Below are positions 36,747 to 45,669 of a DNA stretch of 64,000 nucleotides, piece after piece. The DNA is taken from contig UCMW01000004.1 of the NCBI GenBank assembly GCA_900473745.1, positions 434,001-498,000 of the forward strand, given 5' to 3'. Under the pieces are notes generated by a model that made no database searches, had not been told where the DNA came from, and saw only the letters and a list, made by a program, of their open reading frames with translations. The position numbers and the translations under genes were made by a program. Source of the DNA: Hyphomicrobiales bacterium. Lineage in GTDB: Bacteria; Pseudomonadota; Alphaproteobacteria; Rhizobiales; Rhizobiaceae. Positions within the stretch are counted from its first letter, which is position 1. Every line of letters begins with the position of its first letter.

Positions 36747-37037
36747 TCAGGCGGCGTCGTTACGCTCGAGAGACAGCCGGAAGCCTAAGGCGTTCACCAC
36801 CTTCTGTACCGTCTGGTATCGCAACTTCGATCCCGATTTCAGTCCCTTGTAGAGGCTTTCCCTGCCGAGACCGGAAAGCTCTGCGATCTGCGACATGCCG
36901 CGGGCCTTGGCGACGTGCCCCAGCGCTGCAATGAACACGTCGGGGTTTTCGTCCTCGATCGCCAACTCCAGATACTCAAGCATTGCCTCTGGGTCGTCGA
37001 GGTAATCGGAGATCTCGAATTTACTGGTATTGGTCAT
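36747..37037 (-). CDS. Antitoxin, HigA-like addiction module protein
   Basis: 96 residues from the ATG at 37037. The C-terminal half is a helix-turn-helix (AKARGMSQIAELSGLGRESL followed by LYKGLKSGSKLRYQTVQKVV) typical of the antidote paired with RelE/HigB-type toxins encoded first. The toxin gene ends at 37049, 11 bases upstream, so both share one transcript. The protein probably represses the promoter whose -35/-10 region holds a GTATC-N6-GATAC operator. Confidence 0.85.
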   Translation of the reverse strand: MTNTSKFEISDYLDDPEAMLEYLELAIEDENPDVFIAALGHVAKARGMSQIAELSGLGRESLYKGLKSGSKLRYQTVQKVVNALGFRLSLERNDAA

Positions 37038-37048
37038 GCTCGGATCTT

Positions 37049-37339
37049 TCAAAGGTTGGCCGCCATCGCGATTGCTTTCTTGATGTCCCGCTTCTGTGTC
37101 GATTTATCGCCGCCGATCAAAAGCAGGTAAACGGTAGTGCCGCGACGGGTATAATAAACGCGGTAGCCGGGACCGTAGTGAACACGCATTTCGAAGACAT
37201 CGCCGCCGACAGGTGCGCAATCACCGAAATTTCCCTGCTCTGCCGAGGTCAGACGGACAAGAATGCGAAGTTTGCCCGTCCGGTCCTTGAGTGACCGCAG
37301 CCAGTCATCAAAAGGTGCCGATTTCTCCAGCTTGTTCAC
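37049..37339 (-). CDS. RelE/HigB-type toxin
   Basis: 96 residues from a GTG at 37339. Fold segments: FDDWLRSLKDRTGKLRILVR, GDVFEMRVHYGPGYRVYYTR and VYLLLIGGDKSTQKRDIKKA, the last giving the basic C-terminal helix of this toxin group, which cleaves mRNA in ribosomes. It is the first gene of a toxin-antitoxin operon. The promoter -10 ends only five bases before the GTG, predicting a nearly leaderless message. Confidence 0.85.
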   Translation of the reverse strand: MNKLEKSAPFDDWLRSLKDRTGKLRILVRLTSAEQGNFGDCAPVGGDVFEMRVHYGPGYRVYYTRRGTTVYLLLIGGDKSTQKRDIKKAIAMAANL

Positions 37340-37343
37340 GAAG

Positions 37344-37372
37344 ATTGTATCCAGTTAGATACGATTTGTCAA
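37344..37372 (-). promoter_or_regulatory. Promoter/operator of the first toxin-antitoxin operon
   Basis: Minus strand TTGACA (37372-37367), 17-base spacer, TACAAT (37349-37344): an almost perfect housekeeping promoter. An inverted repeat GTATC-N6-GATAC (37347-37362) lies over the spacer and -10, suitable for antitoxin autoregulation. Confidence 0.75.
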
Positions 37373-37464
37373 CAGGCCGCGCGGGCTCTTTTCCGGCCGC
37401 ACTGCACTTCAATAAAGCTTGAATTACTTTAAGGTAACCATCAGCAACTGGGGGATTCTACGCA

Positions 37465-38016
37465 ATGTTCACGACGCTTGCCATCATCGCCGCCATCGGC
37501 GCCTATCTCGTTTTCATCTACAATGGCCTAGTCAAGGCCCGGCAGATGGCCGAGGAAGCCTGGTCGGGCATCGATGTGCAGCTGAAACGCCGTGCAGACC
37601 TGATCCCCAACCTGATCGAGACGGTGAAGGGTTACGCCGGCCACGAGAAGGAGACGCTGGAGAACGTCGTCGAATTGCGCAACAAGGCGCAGGCCGTGCC
37701 GGCAGGCGACGTTGCTGGTCGCGCCCAGGCTGAAGGCCTGCTCGGGGCGGCGCTGGGCCGGATCATCGCGCTTGCCGAAGCCTATCCGGACCTGAAGGCC
37801 AACGAGAACTTCCTCGAGCTGCAGCGTTCGCTGGAAACAGTCGAAGGCGAGATCCAGATGTCGCGCCGCTATTACAATGGCGCCGCCCGGGATCTGAACG
37901 TCAAGGTCGAGAGCTTCCCCAACAACCTCGTCGCCGGCCAGTTCGGCTTCTCGAAGAAACCCTATTTCGAGATTGCCAACGAGGCCGACCGTGCGGTACC
38001 GACGGTCAAGTTCTGA
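37465..38016 (+). CDS. lemA: LemA family membrane protein
   Basis: 183 residues: N-terminal helix (TLAIIAAIGAYLVFIYNGLV), then a helical bundle with VKARQMAEEAWSGIDVQLKR, DLIPNLIETVKGYAGHEKE and SRRYYNGAARDLNVKVESFP, the LemA signatures. Function is unknown; it typically sits beside a DUF2207 or TPM-domain membrane protein. Here aroA separates it from its usual DUF2207 partner. Confidence 0.93.
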   Translation: MFTTLAIIAAIGAYLVFIYNGLVKARQMAEEAWSGIDVQLKRRADLIPNLIETVKGYAGHEKETLENVVELRNKAQAVPAGDVAGRAQAEGLLGAALGRIIALAEAYPDLKANENFLELQRSLETVEGEIQMSRRYYNGAARDLNVKVESFPNNLVAGQFGFSKKPYFEIANEADRAVPTVKF

Positions 38017-38048
38017 CGTCCAAACAAGGACGCGCTTGAGAGACCGAA

Positions 38049-39317
38049 TTGATGACGACTGACAGTGTGACCATCCTTCCGCCCGCCCATGCCCTGACCG
38101 GCAAGGTGAGCCCTCCGGGTTCGAAATCCATCACCAACCGCGCGCTCCTGCTCGCCGGCCTCGCCAGGGGCACGAGCCGACTGACCGGCGCGCTGAAAAG
38201 CGACGACACCCGTTATATGGCCGAAGCGCTGCGCCAGATGGGCGTGACCGTCGAGGAGCCGGATTCCACCACCTTCGTCGTCACCAGCACCGGCGAGCTG
38301 AAGGCGCCTGCCGCCCCGCTCTTCCTCGGCAATGCCGGAACCGCCACCCGCTTCCTGACCGCAGCGCTGGCGTTGGGACACGGTCGCTACGTCGTCGATG
38401 GCGACGAGCATATGCGCAAGCGCCCGATCAAGCCGCTCGTCGAGGCGCTGCAGTCGCTTGGCGTGGCCATCGCCGCGCCATCGGGTTGCCCGCCGGTCGC
38501 GATCGACGCCAATGGCGCCTTCAAGAAGAACCACGTCGTCATCGATGCCGGTCTTTCCAGCCAATATGTCTCGGCCCTCCAGATGGCAGCAGCCTGCGGT
38601 TCCGAGCCGTTCACCATCGAACTTGCCGGTGCCGATATCGGCGCCCGTGGTTACATCGACCTGACGATGTCGGCCATGCGCGCCTTCGGCGCCAGGGTCG
38701 AGCAGCCGACGCCGGCGTCCTGGGTCATCCAGCCGACGGGCTACACCGCGACCGATTTCCATATCGAACCGGATGCCTCTGCCGCCACCTATCTCTGGGG
38801 CGCGGAAGTGCTGACCAAGGGCCAGATCGATATCGGCACGCCGTCCGATGCGTTCACCCAGCCGGATGCCAAGGCCTATGACGTGATCGCGCAGTTCCCC
38901 AACATGCCCGCCGTCATCGACGGCAGCCAGATGCAGGATGCGATCCCGACAATTGCCGTACTCGCCGCCTTCAACGAGACGCCGGTGCGTTTCGTCGGCA
39001 TCGAGAACCTGCGCGTCAAGGAATGCGACCGCATCCGCGCCGTCTCGACGGGCCTCAACAACATCCGTGAGGGCTTGGCCAGGGAAGAGGGCGACGACCT
39101 CCTGGTCTTCTCCGATCCGTCGCTATCAGGCCAGTCGTTGCCGGCCGACATCGACACCTTCGCCGACCACCGCATCGCTATGAGCTTTGCGCTGGCGGGC
39201 CTGAAGATCCGCAACATCACCATTCTCGACCCCGCGTGCGTCGGCAAAACCTATCCCGGTTATTGGGATGCGCTCGCCTCTCTCGGCGTCGATCTCGTCA
39301 GGAACGACCAGAAATGA
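38049..39317 (+). CDS. aroA: 3-phosphoshikimate 1-carboxyvinyltransferase (EPSP synthase), non-CP4 type
   Basis: 422 residues with EPSP synthase motifs: [71 protein letters not shown] and [15 protein letters not shown]. The glycine in GNAGTA is the class I type (CP4-like enzymes have Ala here), but the usual RP after it reads RF. The enzyme transfers enolpyruvate to shikimate 3-phosphate. Rhizobial genomes normally keep a CP4-like aroA near cmk/rpsA, so this is probably an additional gene. It ends in an ATGA overlap with DUF2207. Confidence 0.9.
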   Translation: MMTTDSVTILPPAHALTGKVSPPGSKSITNRALLLAGLARGTSRLTGALKSDDTRYMAEALRQMGVTVEEPDSTTFVVTSTGELKAPAAPLFLGNAGTATRFLTAALALGHGRYVVDGDEHMRKRPIKPLVEALQSLGVAIAAPSGCPPVAIDANGAFKKNHVVIDAGLSSQYVSALQMAAACGSEPFTIELAGADIGARGYIDLTMSAMRAFGARVEQPTPASWVIQPTGYTATDFHIEPDASAATYLWGAEVLTKGQIDIGTPSDAFTQPDAKAYDVIAQFPNMPAVIDGSQMQDAIPTIAVLAAFNETPVRFVGIENLRVKECDRIRAVSTGLNNIREGLAREEGDDLLVFSDPSLSGQSLPADIDTFADHRIAMSFALAGLKIRNITILDPACVGKTYPGYWDALASLGVDLVRNDQK

Positions 39318-41254
39318 AGTCTCTTCTCCGCCTGTGCTCCGCCTTCCTTCTCCTCATCTGGATGGCATGTGGCGCGCAGGCCGAGGAGGTCATTCGTGAC
39401 TACCACGCCGACATCACCGTCCTGCCTGACGCGACCATCGAGGTGACGGAAACAATCACTGTCAATGCCGAGGGCAATGACATCAGGCGCGGCATCTTCC
39501 GCGATTTTCCGCTCTACGCGCAGGATGCGCGAGGCCGTCGGCAGAAGGTCGATTTCGAGCTGATCTCGGTCGAGCGCGACGGTCGACCGGAAGCCAATCA
39601 CACCGAGTCGGTGAGCGGTGGCATCCGCATCTATGCCGGCTCCGGCGATGTCCTCCTGCAGCCGGGCGAATACACTTACACCGTCACCTACCGCACCGGC
39701 CGCCAGATCCGCTATTTCGACGATCACGACGAACTCTACTGGAACGTCACCGGCAATGGCTGGCTCTTCCCGATCGAACAGGCGAGTGCCAGCGTTGCCT
39801 TGCCGAACGATGCGGTGCCGACGAGAACCACTGTCTATACCGGCCCTTCCGGCTCGACTGCGCAGAATGCCCGCGAAATCCCGGGCTCGGGCGGCCTGGA
39901 ATTCGAAACCACCGCGCCCCTCGGCCCGAACGAAGGCCTGACCATCGTGCTCGCCTTCGACAAGGAGCTGGTCGCCGCCCCCTCCTCGGAAGACAGCACC
40001 TGGTGGTTCATCCGCGACAACCTGAATACCATCATCGGCTTCGGCGGCCTCGCCCTCATCTTCCTCTATTATCTCCGCTCCTGGCTCAAAGTCGGCCGTG
40101 ATCCTGCGAAGGGCGTCGTCGTGCCGCGCTGGGATCCGCCGGAAGGCGTTTCTCCGGCGCTGGTCAACTACATCGACAACAGGGGCTTCTCCGGGGCCGG
40201 CTGGACGGCACTGTCCGCTGCCGCGCTCAATCTCGCAGTCGGCGGTTATGTCGAGCTCGACGATCTCGACAGCAGCATCACCATCCGCCGCGCGAGCAAA
40301 CCCGTTACCGGCAAGCTTCAGGCCGGCGAAGCCGCGCTGATGGCGGAAATCCCATCGAGCGGCGACACGCTGGTCATCGACAAGGCCAATGGCAAGAAGG
40401 TGCAATCGGTCGGCAACCGCTTCCGCCAGGCGATCGAGAAGGAACACCGCAACAAATACTACAAGGGCAATGCCGGCTACACCGCGCTCGGGATCGGTCT
40501 CTCGATCGCCGTGGTCGCGGCACTGTTCATTTTCGGCGACCTCAACGAGGACGTCTACGCGCTGATCTTCGTGCCGACCTTCTTCTCGCTCTTCTTCGGG
40601 ACCTTCACCATCGGCCTCGGGCGCAGCCTGCGCCGCAGCCGATCCCTGTTCAGCAAGATCATAACGATCGTCGCGCTGGCCTTCATAGGCTTCGTCGCGC
40701 TTTCTACCATGGGCCTGATGCTGATCTCGATGTGGATGGATCTCGAATCGACCCATCAATTCCCGGTGCTGCTCGCCTTCGGCGGTATCCTGCTGGTCAA
40801 CATTCTCTTTCTCTTCCTGATGGGCGCCCCGACCCCGCTCGGCGCCAAGCTGATGGATGGCATTGAGGGGTTGAAGATCTACCTGACGCTGGCCGAACAG
40901 GACCGCATGAACATGGCCGGTGCTCCGACCATGTCGCCAAGCCACTTCGAAAAGCTCTTGCCCTACGCCGTAGCGCTGGGCCTCGAAAAGCCCTGGTCTA
41001 AGACCTTCGAGACCTGGCTCGCCACGGCCGCCGCCGGTGCCGCGGCTGCCGCCTACAGCCCGGCCTGGTACCACGGCAGCAATCCCGGCGGCTTCGGTGA
41101 TCGGATCGGCGGCTTCTCCTCCTCCATGGCCTCGACCATCGCCTCCACCATCCCGACCCCGCCCCCTTCCAGTTCCTCGTCCTCCTCGTCTTCAGGCTTC
41201 TCCGGCGGCTCCTCGGGCGGCGGCGGTGGCGGCGGTGGTGGGGGAGGGTGGTAG
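39314..41254 (+). CDS. DUF2207 membrane protein with Ser/Gly-rich tail
   Basis: 646 residues from the ATG at 39314, coupled to aroA by a 4-base overlap. Signal peptide ([20 protein letters not shown]), an extracytoplasmic DUF2207 domain ([20 protein letters not shown] to about 215), a membrane helix ([20 protein letters not shown]), a cytoplasmic region, two or three further helices (about 385-495) and a C-terminal tail of serines then glycines ending in W. Function unknown; commonly paired with LemA. Confidence 0.9.
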   Translation: MKSLLRLCSAFLLLIWMACGAQAEEVIRDYHADITVLPDATIEVTETITVNAEGNDIRRGIFRDFPLYAQDARGRRQKVDFELISVERDGRPEANHTESVSGGIRIYAGSGDVLLQPGEYTYTVTYRTGRQIRYFDDHDELYWNVTGNGWLFPIEQASASVALPNDAVPTRTTVYTGPSGSTAQNAREIPGSGGLEFETTAPLGPNEGLTIVLAFDKELVAAPSSEDSTWWFIRDNLNTIIGFGGLALIFLYYLRSWLKVGRDPAKGVVVPRWDPPEGVSPALVNYIDNRGFSGAGWTALSAAALNLAVGGYVELDDLDSSITIRRASKPVTGKLQAGEAALMAEIPSSGDTLVIDKANGKKVQSVGNRFRQAIEKEHRNKYYKGNAGYTALGIGLSIAVVAALFIFGDLNEDVYALIFVPTFFSLFFGTFTIGLGRSLRRSRSLFSKIITIVALAFIGFVALSTMGLMLISMWMDLESTHQFPVLLAFGGILLVNILFLFLMGAPTPLGAKLMDGIEGLKIYLTLAEQDRMNMAGAPTMSPSHFEKLLPYAVALGLEKPWSKTFETWLATAAAGAAAAAYSPAWYHGSNPGGFGDRIGGFSSSMASTIASTIPTPPPSSSSSSSSSGFSGGSSGGGGGGGGGGGW

Positions 41255-41257
41255 GCC

Positions 41258-41289
41258 TCGACATATGTATCGTGTGGTGATACATATGT
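41258..41289 (+). promoter_or_regulatory. higBA promoter and operator palindrome
   Basis: Perfect 11-bp inverted repeat ACATATGTATC (41261-41271)/GATACATATGT (41279-41289) with a 7-base centre. It coincides with a promoter TCGACA (41258-41263), 17 bases, TACATA (41281-41286). Binding would occlude the promoter, as expected for HigA autoregulation. Confidence 0.75.
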
Positions 41290-41306
41290 GATCTCGGAGG
41301 CATCAC

Positions 41307-41588
41307 ATGATCCGGTCTTATGCGAATGCAATGACGGAGACCGTGGCCTCTGGGAAAGCGCCTAAGGGCTTTCCGGCAGATCTTCTCAGGCGTGCGGTCG
41401 TCAAGCTGACACTGATCGACAATGTCACCTCCCTGATAGATCTGATGCGCCCACCCGGTAACCGGCTGGAAGCTTTGAAGGGCGACCGGTCTGGGCAACA
41501 TTCGATCCGGATCAACGACCAATGGCGGATCTGCTTCGTCTGGTCAGACAACGGTGCCGATCAGGTCGAGATCGTCGACTACCACTGA
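41307..41588 (+). CDS. higB: HigB-family toxin
   Basis: 93 residues: MIRSYANAMTETVASGKAPK, RRAVVKLTLIDNVTSLIDL, the family block PPGNRLEALKGDRSGQHSIR and NDQWRICFVWSDNGADQVEI ending in VDYH. This matches the HigB/GraT type of ribosome-dependent mRNA endonuclease. GGAGG lies 6 bases ahead of the ATG. higA follows 14 bases later, the normal toxin-first order. Confidence 0.93.
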   Translation: MIRSYANAMTETVASGKAPKGFPADLLRRAVVKLTLIDNVTSLIDLMRPPGNRLEALKGDRSGQHSIRINDQWRICFVWSDNGADQVEIVDYH

Positions 41589-41602
41589 GAAGGAGACAAG
41601 CC

Positions 41603-41908
41603 ATGACCATCGTCCTGCCGCCCGTCCATCCCGGTGAGATTCTGCGCGACGAGTTTCTGGAACCCATGGGCCTGAGCGCTGGCGCCCTTGCTCGCCTCTT
41701 GAACGTGCCACGCACCCGGATCGAGCGTCTGGTTGCGGAGCAGACGTCACTGACGCCCGACACGGCGCTGCGCCTCGCCCGCCATTTCGCCATGTCGCCG
41801 CAGTTCTGGATGAACCTTCAGACAAGCTATGACCTCAAGATGGAATCAATAGCGAAAGCCGACGAACTGGCTGCCATTCCCGTCCGGACCGACCTCACAG
41901 CCGCCTGA
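41603..41908 (+). CDS. higA: HigA-family antitoxin
   Basis: 101 residues from the ATG at 41603 behind AGGAGA. Starts with the diagnostic [20 protein letters not shown], then a helix-turn-helix ([20 protein letters not shown]) and [19 protein letters not shown]. It neutralises HigB and represses the operon through the palindrome upstream of higB. Confidence 0.94.
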   Translation: MTIVLPPVHPGEILRDEFLEPMGLSAGALARLLNVPRTRIERLVAEQTSLTPDTALRLARHFAMSPQFWMNLQTSYDLKMESIAKADELAAIPVRTDLTAA

Positions 41909-42005
41909 TCCGCCCGCCATTTTGCACGCATCCATGGATGACTTTTGTCGCGCGGCTTGCTAAGTCCGCCGCAGCATTCTGCAACAAGCGAAAAAGTCTC
42001 AATCG

Positions 42006-42134
42006 ATGCCCGATCTCCTGCTCGAACTCCGCTCCGAAGAAATCCCGGCCACGCCGCGCACCCGCAGCGCCGCAGGCGCGAGGGCGCGCAATCAGGAAAA
42101 CGGCATGCGGGCCTCGGAGAACCCCAATGCCTGA
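42006..42134 (+). pseudogene. Duplicated 5' fragment of glyS
   Basis: A 42-codon open frame whose first 15 codons encode [15 protein letters not shown], identical to the GlyS N-terminus; 43 of the first 45 bases match the real start at 42127-42171, both changes being silent. After that the copy drifts (TPRTRSAAG against RMQRKAAG) and ends at a TGA overlapping the glyS start. It looks like the remnant of a local duplication; it might be translated and coupled to glyS, but has only a weak ribosome site. Confidence 0.75.
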
Positions 42135-44349
42135 TCTTCTGCTCGAACTCCGCTCCGAAGAAATCCCGGCCCGCATGCAGCGCAAGGCGGCTGGCGATCT
42201 GAAGAAGATGGTCACCGATGCGCTTGTCGATGCGGGTCTGACTTATGAGGGTGCCCGCGAATACTGGACGCCGCGCCGCCTGACGCTGGATATCCGCGGC
42301 CTCACCGCCCGCTCGGCCGACATCAAGGAAGAGAAGAAGGGCCCGAGCGTTTCGGCACCTCAGGGAGCCATCGACGGCTTCCTGCGCGGTGCGGGTCTCA
42401 CCTCTATCGACCAGGCGATCATCAAGACCGATCCGAAGAAGGGCGATTTCTATGTCGCCTATCTGGAGAAGCCGGGCCGTGCGGCTGAAGAGATCATCGC
42501 CAATGTCATGCCCGGCATCGTCAGGGCCTTCCCCTGGCCGAAGTCGATGCGATCAGGCTTTGCCTCCATGCCCAAGGGCTCGAGTTATGGCGGTATCGAC
42601 GGCAAGGGCATGGAAAGCCTGCGCTGGGTCCGCCCGTTGCAGTCCATCGTCTGCACCTTCGGCCCCGAGCATGACGAAGTCCAGGTCATCCCCTTCGAGA
42701 TCGACGACATCGTCGCCTCCAACGTCACCTATGGTCACCGCTTCCACGCGCCGGATGCCATCACCGTCAAGCGCTTCGACGACTACGTCACCAACCTGGA
42801 ACGCGCCAAGGTCATCCTCGATGCCGAGCGCCGCAAGGACATGATCCTGCACGACGCCCGCGACATCGCCTTTGCCAATGGCCTCGATCTGGTCGAGGAC
42901 GAGGGCCTGCTGGAGGAAGTCTCCGGCCTCGTCGAATGGCCGCAGGTTCTGCTCGGCACGTTTGAGAAGGATTACCTTTCGATCCCGGCCGAGATCATCC
43001 GTCTGACCATCAAGACCAACCAGAAGTGTTTTGTTGTCCGCCCGCAGGGTGAGACCGACCAGCTCTCCAACCATTTCATCCTGATCTCCAACATCCAGGC
43101 CACCGACGGCGGCCGCGAGATCATGCATGGCAATGGCAAGGTCGTGCGCGCGCGCCTTTCGGATGCGCTGCATTTCTGGAAGCGCGACCAGGGCGACCTA
43201 CCGGATCTCGACACGCTGAAGGCCTCTGCCGCCAAGTTCGACCTCGACCTGAAGAAGCCGCTCGACCAGCGCATGGCCAAGCTCGACGCGCTGAACGTCA
43301 CCTTCCATGCCAAGCTGGGCACGCAAGGGGAGCGCGTCGCGCGCATCCGCGAACTGGCGAAGGTGCTGGCGCCTATAGTCGGCGCTGATGCCGCCCTCGT
43401 CGATCGTGCAGTGGTGCTGGCAAAAGCCGATCTCCGCACCGAAGCCGTCGGAGAATTCCCCGAACTCCAGGGCGCCATGGGCCGCAAATACGCGCTCCTG
43501 CAGGGTGAGAACGTCTCTGTTGCCGCCGCGATTGAAGACCACTGGAAGCCGAACGGCCCTTCGGACCGCCTGCCGGAAGACAAGGTCGGCCTGACCGTCG
43601 CGCTCGCTGACAAGCTCGACACACTGGTCGGCTTCTGGGCGATTGACGAAAAGCCGACCGGCTCGAAGGATCCCTATGCGCTGCGTCGTGCGGCGTTGGG
43701 TGTGGTGCGGATGATCCTGGAGCGCGGACTGCGAGTAGGACTAAGCCAGGCTTTTGAAACGGCCTATGTGTCGTCGCTTTACTCCACCGTGCCGACTTCT
43801 CCGGAGGAGATAGCGGAACGGACCTACAAGCCCGACCTCCTCTCCTTCTTCCACGACCGCCTGAAGGTCTACTTGCGCGACCAAGGCGCCCGCCACGACA
43901 TCATCGATGCCATACTGACGCCTGACGCCGACGACCTCCTGATGGTCGCCCGCAAGGCTGAAGCGCTCACCGCCTTCATCACCTCGGAAGACGGCCTGAA
44001 CCTGCTCGCCGGCACCAAGCGCGCGACCCAGCTTTTGGCCGCAGAAGAAAAGAAGGGCACCGTCGTCGCCGATGGCGTCTCGGAAGCGCTCTTGAAGCTC
44101 GACGCGGAAAAGTCCCTCTTCGCCGCCATCCAGTCCGCGTCGAAGTCGGCGGCCGAAGCCGTTGCGTCGGAGGACTTCCGCTCCGCCATGCAGGCACTCT
44201 CGACGCTGCGCGGTCCGGTCGACAAATTCTTCGAAGACGTCCTGGTCAACGACGAGGACTTAGCCATCCGCGCCAACCGCCTGGCGCTCTTGAAGGCTAT
44301 CCGCGAGGCGACGGCAACGGTCGCAGACTTCTCCAAGATCACAGGCTGA
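42127..44349 (+). CDS. glyS: Glycyl-tRNA synthetase beta subunit
   Basis: 740 residues from the ATG at 42127 ([20 protein letters not shown]), preceded by CGGAGAA. Family segments: [63 protein letters not shown] and the C-terminal tRNA-binding part ([20 protein letters not shown]). The open frame to 41938 is not coding for GlyS. A strong terminator follows, so it is transcribed apart from the toxin-antitoxin genes downstream. Confidence 0.96.
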   Translation: MPDLLLELRSEEIPARMQRKAAGDLKKMVTDALVDAGLTYEGAREYWTPRRLTLDIRGLTARSADIKEEKKGPSVSAPQGAIDGFLRGAGLTSIDQAIIKTDPKKGDFYVAYLEKPGRAAEEIIANVMPGIVRAFPWPKSMRSGFASMPKGSSYGGIDGKGMESLRWVRPLQSIVCTFGPEHDEVQVIPFEIDDIVASNVTYGHRFHAPDAITVKRFDDYVTNLERAKVILDAERRKDMILHDARDIAFANGLDLVEDEGLLEEVSGLVEWPQVLLGTFEKDYLSIPAEIIRLTIKTNQKCFVVRPQGETDQLSNHFILISNIQATDGGREIMHGNGKVVRARLSDALHFWKRDQGDLPDLDTLKASAAKFDLDLKKPLDQRMAKLDALNVTFHAKLGTQGERVARIRELAKVLAPIVGADAALVDRAVVLAKADLRTEAVGEFPELQGAMGRKYALLQGENVSVAAAIEDHWKPNGPSDRLPEDKVGLTVALADKLDTLVGFWAIDEKPTGSKDPYALRRAALGVVRMILERGLRVGLSQAFETAYVSSLYSTVPTSPEEIAERTYKPDLLSFFHDRLKVYLRDQGARHDIIDAILTPDADDLLMVARKAEALTAFITSEDGLNLLAGTKRATQLLAAEEKKGTVVADGVSEALLKLDAEKSLFAAIQSASKSAAEAVASEDFRSAMQALSTLRGPVDKFFEDVLVNDEDLAIRANRLALLKAIREATATVADFSKITG

Positions 44350-44359
44350 CGATGTGAGA

Positions 44360-44380
44360 CCCCGCTTCGGCGGGGTTTTT
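44360..44380 (+). terminator. Rho-independent terminator after glyS
   Basis: Perfect CCCCGC/GCGGGG stem, TTCG tetraloop and five T residues, 10 bases after the stop. Confidence 0.9.
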
Positions 44381-44385
44381 CTATG

Positions 44386-44415
44386 TTGATTATGGTGTCT
44401 TATATGGTACTATAT
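44386..44415 (+). promoter_or_regulatory. Promoter of the third toxin-antitoxin locus
   Basis: TTGATT (44386-44391), 18-base spacer, CTATAT (44410-44415). The -10 ends four bases before the ATG at 44420, so the toxin message would have almost no leader. An ATGG-N10-CCAT dyad lies over the -10 and the start. Confidence 0.55.
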
Positions 44416-44419
44416 TGCC

Positions 44420-44740
44420 ATGGAGATCCGTGAGTTCCTGGACGATTAAGGAAGCAGTCCCTTCGGACTCTGGTTCGAGCGGCTTGACCCCATGTCTGCG
44501 GTGAAGATCACGACGGCTATCATCCGAATGTCGCTCGGGAATTTCTCCAATGCCAAGGGCGTAGGCGAAGGAGTACTAGAATACCGGATCGACTATGGCC
44601 CTGGTTACCGCATCTATTTCGGCAAGGACGGCGATAGACTCGTCATCCTGGTCGCGGGCGGAACCAAGAAGCGACAACAGGCAGATATCAAGACGGCGCA
44701 GGCTCGTTGGGCGGAATACCGAAAGCGAAAGGCAGGCTGA
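44420..44740 (+). pseudogene. RelE/HigB-type toxin gene with an in-frame stop
   Basis: From the ATG at 44420 the frame reads MEIREFLDD, then TAA at 44447-44449, then GSSPFGLWFERLDPMSAVKI and on without break to 44740 (GVLEYRIDYGPGYRIYFGKD, LVAGGTKKRQQADIKTA). Both sides of the stop match this toxin family and stay in the same frame, so a single nonsense change (for example GAA to TAA) is the simplest explanation. Restart at the ATG at 44492 would make an 82-residue protein lacking the first helix. The antitoxin follows one base later and is intact. Confidence 0.85.
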
Positions 44741-44741
44741 G

Positions 44742-45056
44742 ATGGCTTTGACGAGAGACTTCAAGGAAACCGTTCGTGATCGCGCCCAAGCCGATCCCGC
44801 TTTTCGGGCCGCACTGCTGAGCGAAGCGATCGACCTTCTGTTGTCGGGCGATGTCGAAACCGGCCGCGCTTTGTTGCGGGATTACATCAATGCCACAATA
44901 GGGTTCGTCGAGCTGGGTAGGAAGTCCGGCATGCCGCCAAAGAGCCTGATGCGGATGTTCGGCCCTTCCGGCAACCCGCGCGCTGGCAATCTTTTCGCCG
45001 TGATCCGCCTCCTGCAGGACGAAACCGGCGTCCAGATCGCCGTCAAGGCTGCGTGA
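44742..45056 (+). CDS. Antitoxin of the interrupted toxin, HTH protein
   Basis: 104 residues from the ATG at 44742. N-terminal DFKETVRDRAQADPAFRAAL and a helix-turn-helix around RKSGMPPKSLMRMFGPSGNP are typical of the small DNA-binding antidote paired with this toxin type. It overlaps closely the end of the damaged toxin gene. It may persist as an orphan repressor or protect against related toxins. Confidence 0.85.
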   Translation: MALTRDFKETVRDRAQADPAFRAALLSEAIDLLLSGDVETGRALLRDYINATIGFVELGRKSGMPPKSLMRMFGPSGNPRAGNLFAVIRLLQDETGVQIAVKAA

Positions 45057-45123
45057 GCATCTTTGGCTGAGCGCGCATTGGTGATAATGTCCAATTGCTG
45101 GAACTCCAGAGGAAGCCACCCGC

Positions 45124-45375
45124 ATGAACAAGCCCGTCCAGGTGACCATCGCCGAGCCCTATGACAGTTTCATCGACGCCCAGCTTGAAAGCGGAGAGTT
45201 CAAGTCGGCCGAAGAAGTGGTCGAGGCGGGCTTGCGGCTTCTGAAGGAGGAGCAGGCCAGGATCGAGTGGCTGCGCAATGCGCTGATTGAGGGGGAGAGC
45301 AGCGGGCCGTCCGTGCCTTTCGATCCGGAAGACCTCATGAGTTCTGTTCGTGAAAGATGGAAAAGCCGTGGCTGA
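45124..45375 (+). CDS. parD: ParD-family antitoxin
   Basis: 83 residues: ribbon-helix-helix N-terminus (VQVTIAEPYDSFIDAQLES) and GEFKSAEEVVEAGLRLLKEE, the ParD/CC2985 consensus. It lies 67 bases after the previous antitoxin and overlaps parE. It would bind its own promoter, where a near-palindrome ATTGG-N8-CCAAT is found just upstream (about 45080-45097). Confidence 0.92.
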   Translation: MNKPVQVTIAEPYDSFIDAQLESGEFKSAEEVVEAGLRLLKEEQARIEWLRNALIEGESSGPSVPFDPEDLMSSVRERWKSRG

Positions 45376-45664
45376 GGTTCGGCTAAGTCCGGCCGCACGA
45401 CGAGACTTTCTGGACATCGGTGACTATTCGCGGGAGCGATGGTCCGAAGTCCAGGCCGAGCGATACCTCAAGCAAATCCTGGGTACGATTGCCGAAATCG
45501 GCACCCATCCGTTTTCGGGTGGCGAGGTAACAGCACTGCGTAAAGGCTATCGTCGCCGTCGGTCCGGCTCGCATCTGATCTTCTACGTTGTTTTTGACCA
45601 TGGCATTGAGGTCGTCCGCATCATTCACGAAAGAGCGGACATCGCCGGCAAACTGGACGAATGA
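45368..45664 (+). CDS. parE: ParE-family toxin
   Basis: 98 residues from a GTG at 45368 that overlaps the parD stop; another GTG at 45350 is possible. Family pattern: VRLSPAARRDFLDIGDYSRE, RYLKQILGTIAEIGTHPFSG, RRRRSGSHLIFYVVFDHGIE and VVRIIHERADIAGKL. ParE toxins poison DNA gyrase. Intact, unlike the neighbouring toxin. Confidence 0.92.
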   Translation: MAEVRLSPAARRDFLDIGDYSRERWSEVQAERYLKQILGTIAEIGTHPFSGGEVTALRKGYRRRRSGSHLIFYVVFDHGIEVVRIIHERADIAGKLDE

Positions 45665-45669
45665 CCTGA

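Noticed and set aside
39260..41074. 604-codon minus-strand frame opposite DUF2207
   Set aside because: Mirror of the DUF2207 reading frame, rich in Glu/Arg/Gln with no recognisable domain.
41134..41254. Ser/Gly codon-rich stretch at the end of DUF2207 as a DNA repeat
   Set aside because: It is in frame and ends at the stop with the typical GGGGW-like tail of this protein family, so it is a low-complexity protein tail, not an independent repeat element.
44465..44490. GGTTCGA motif like a tRNA T-loop
   Set aside because: It lies inside the damaged toxin coding sequence and no acceptor or anticodon stems surround it.
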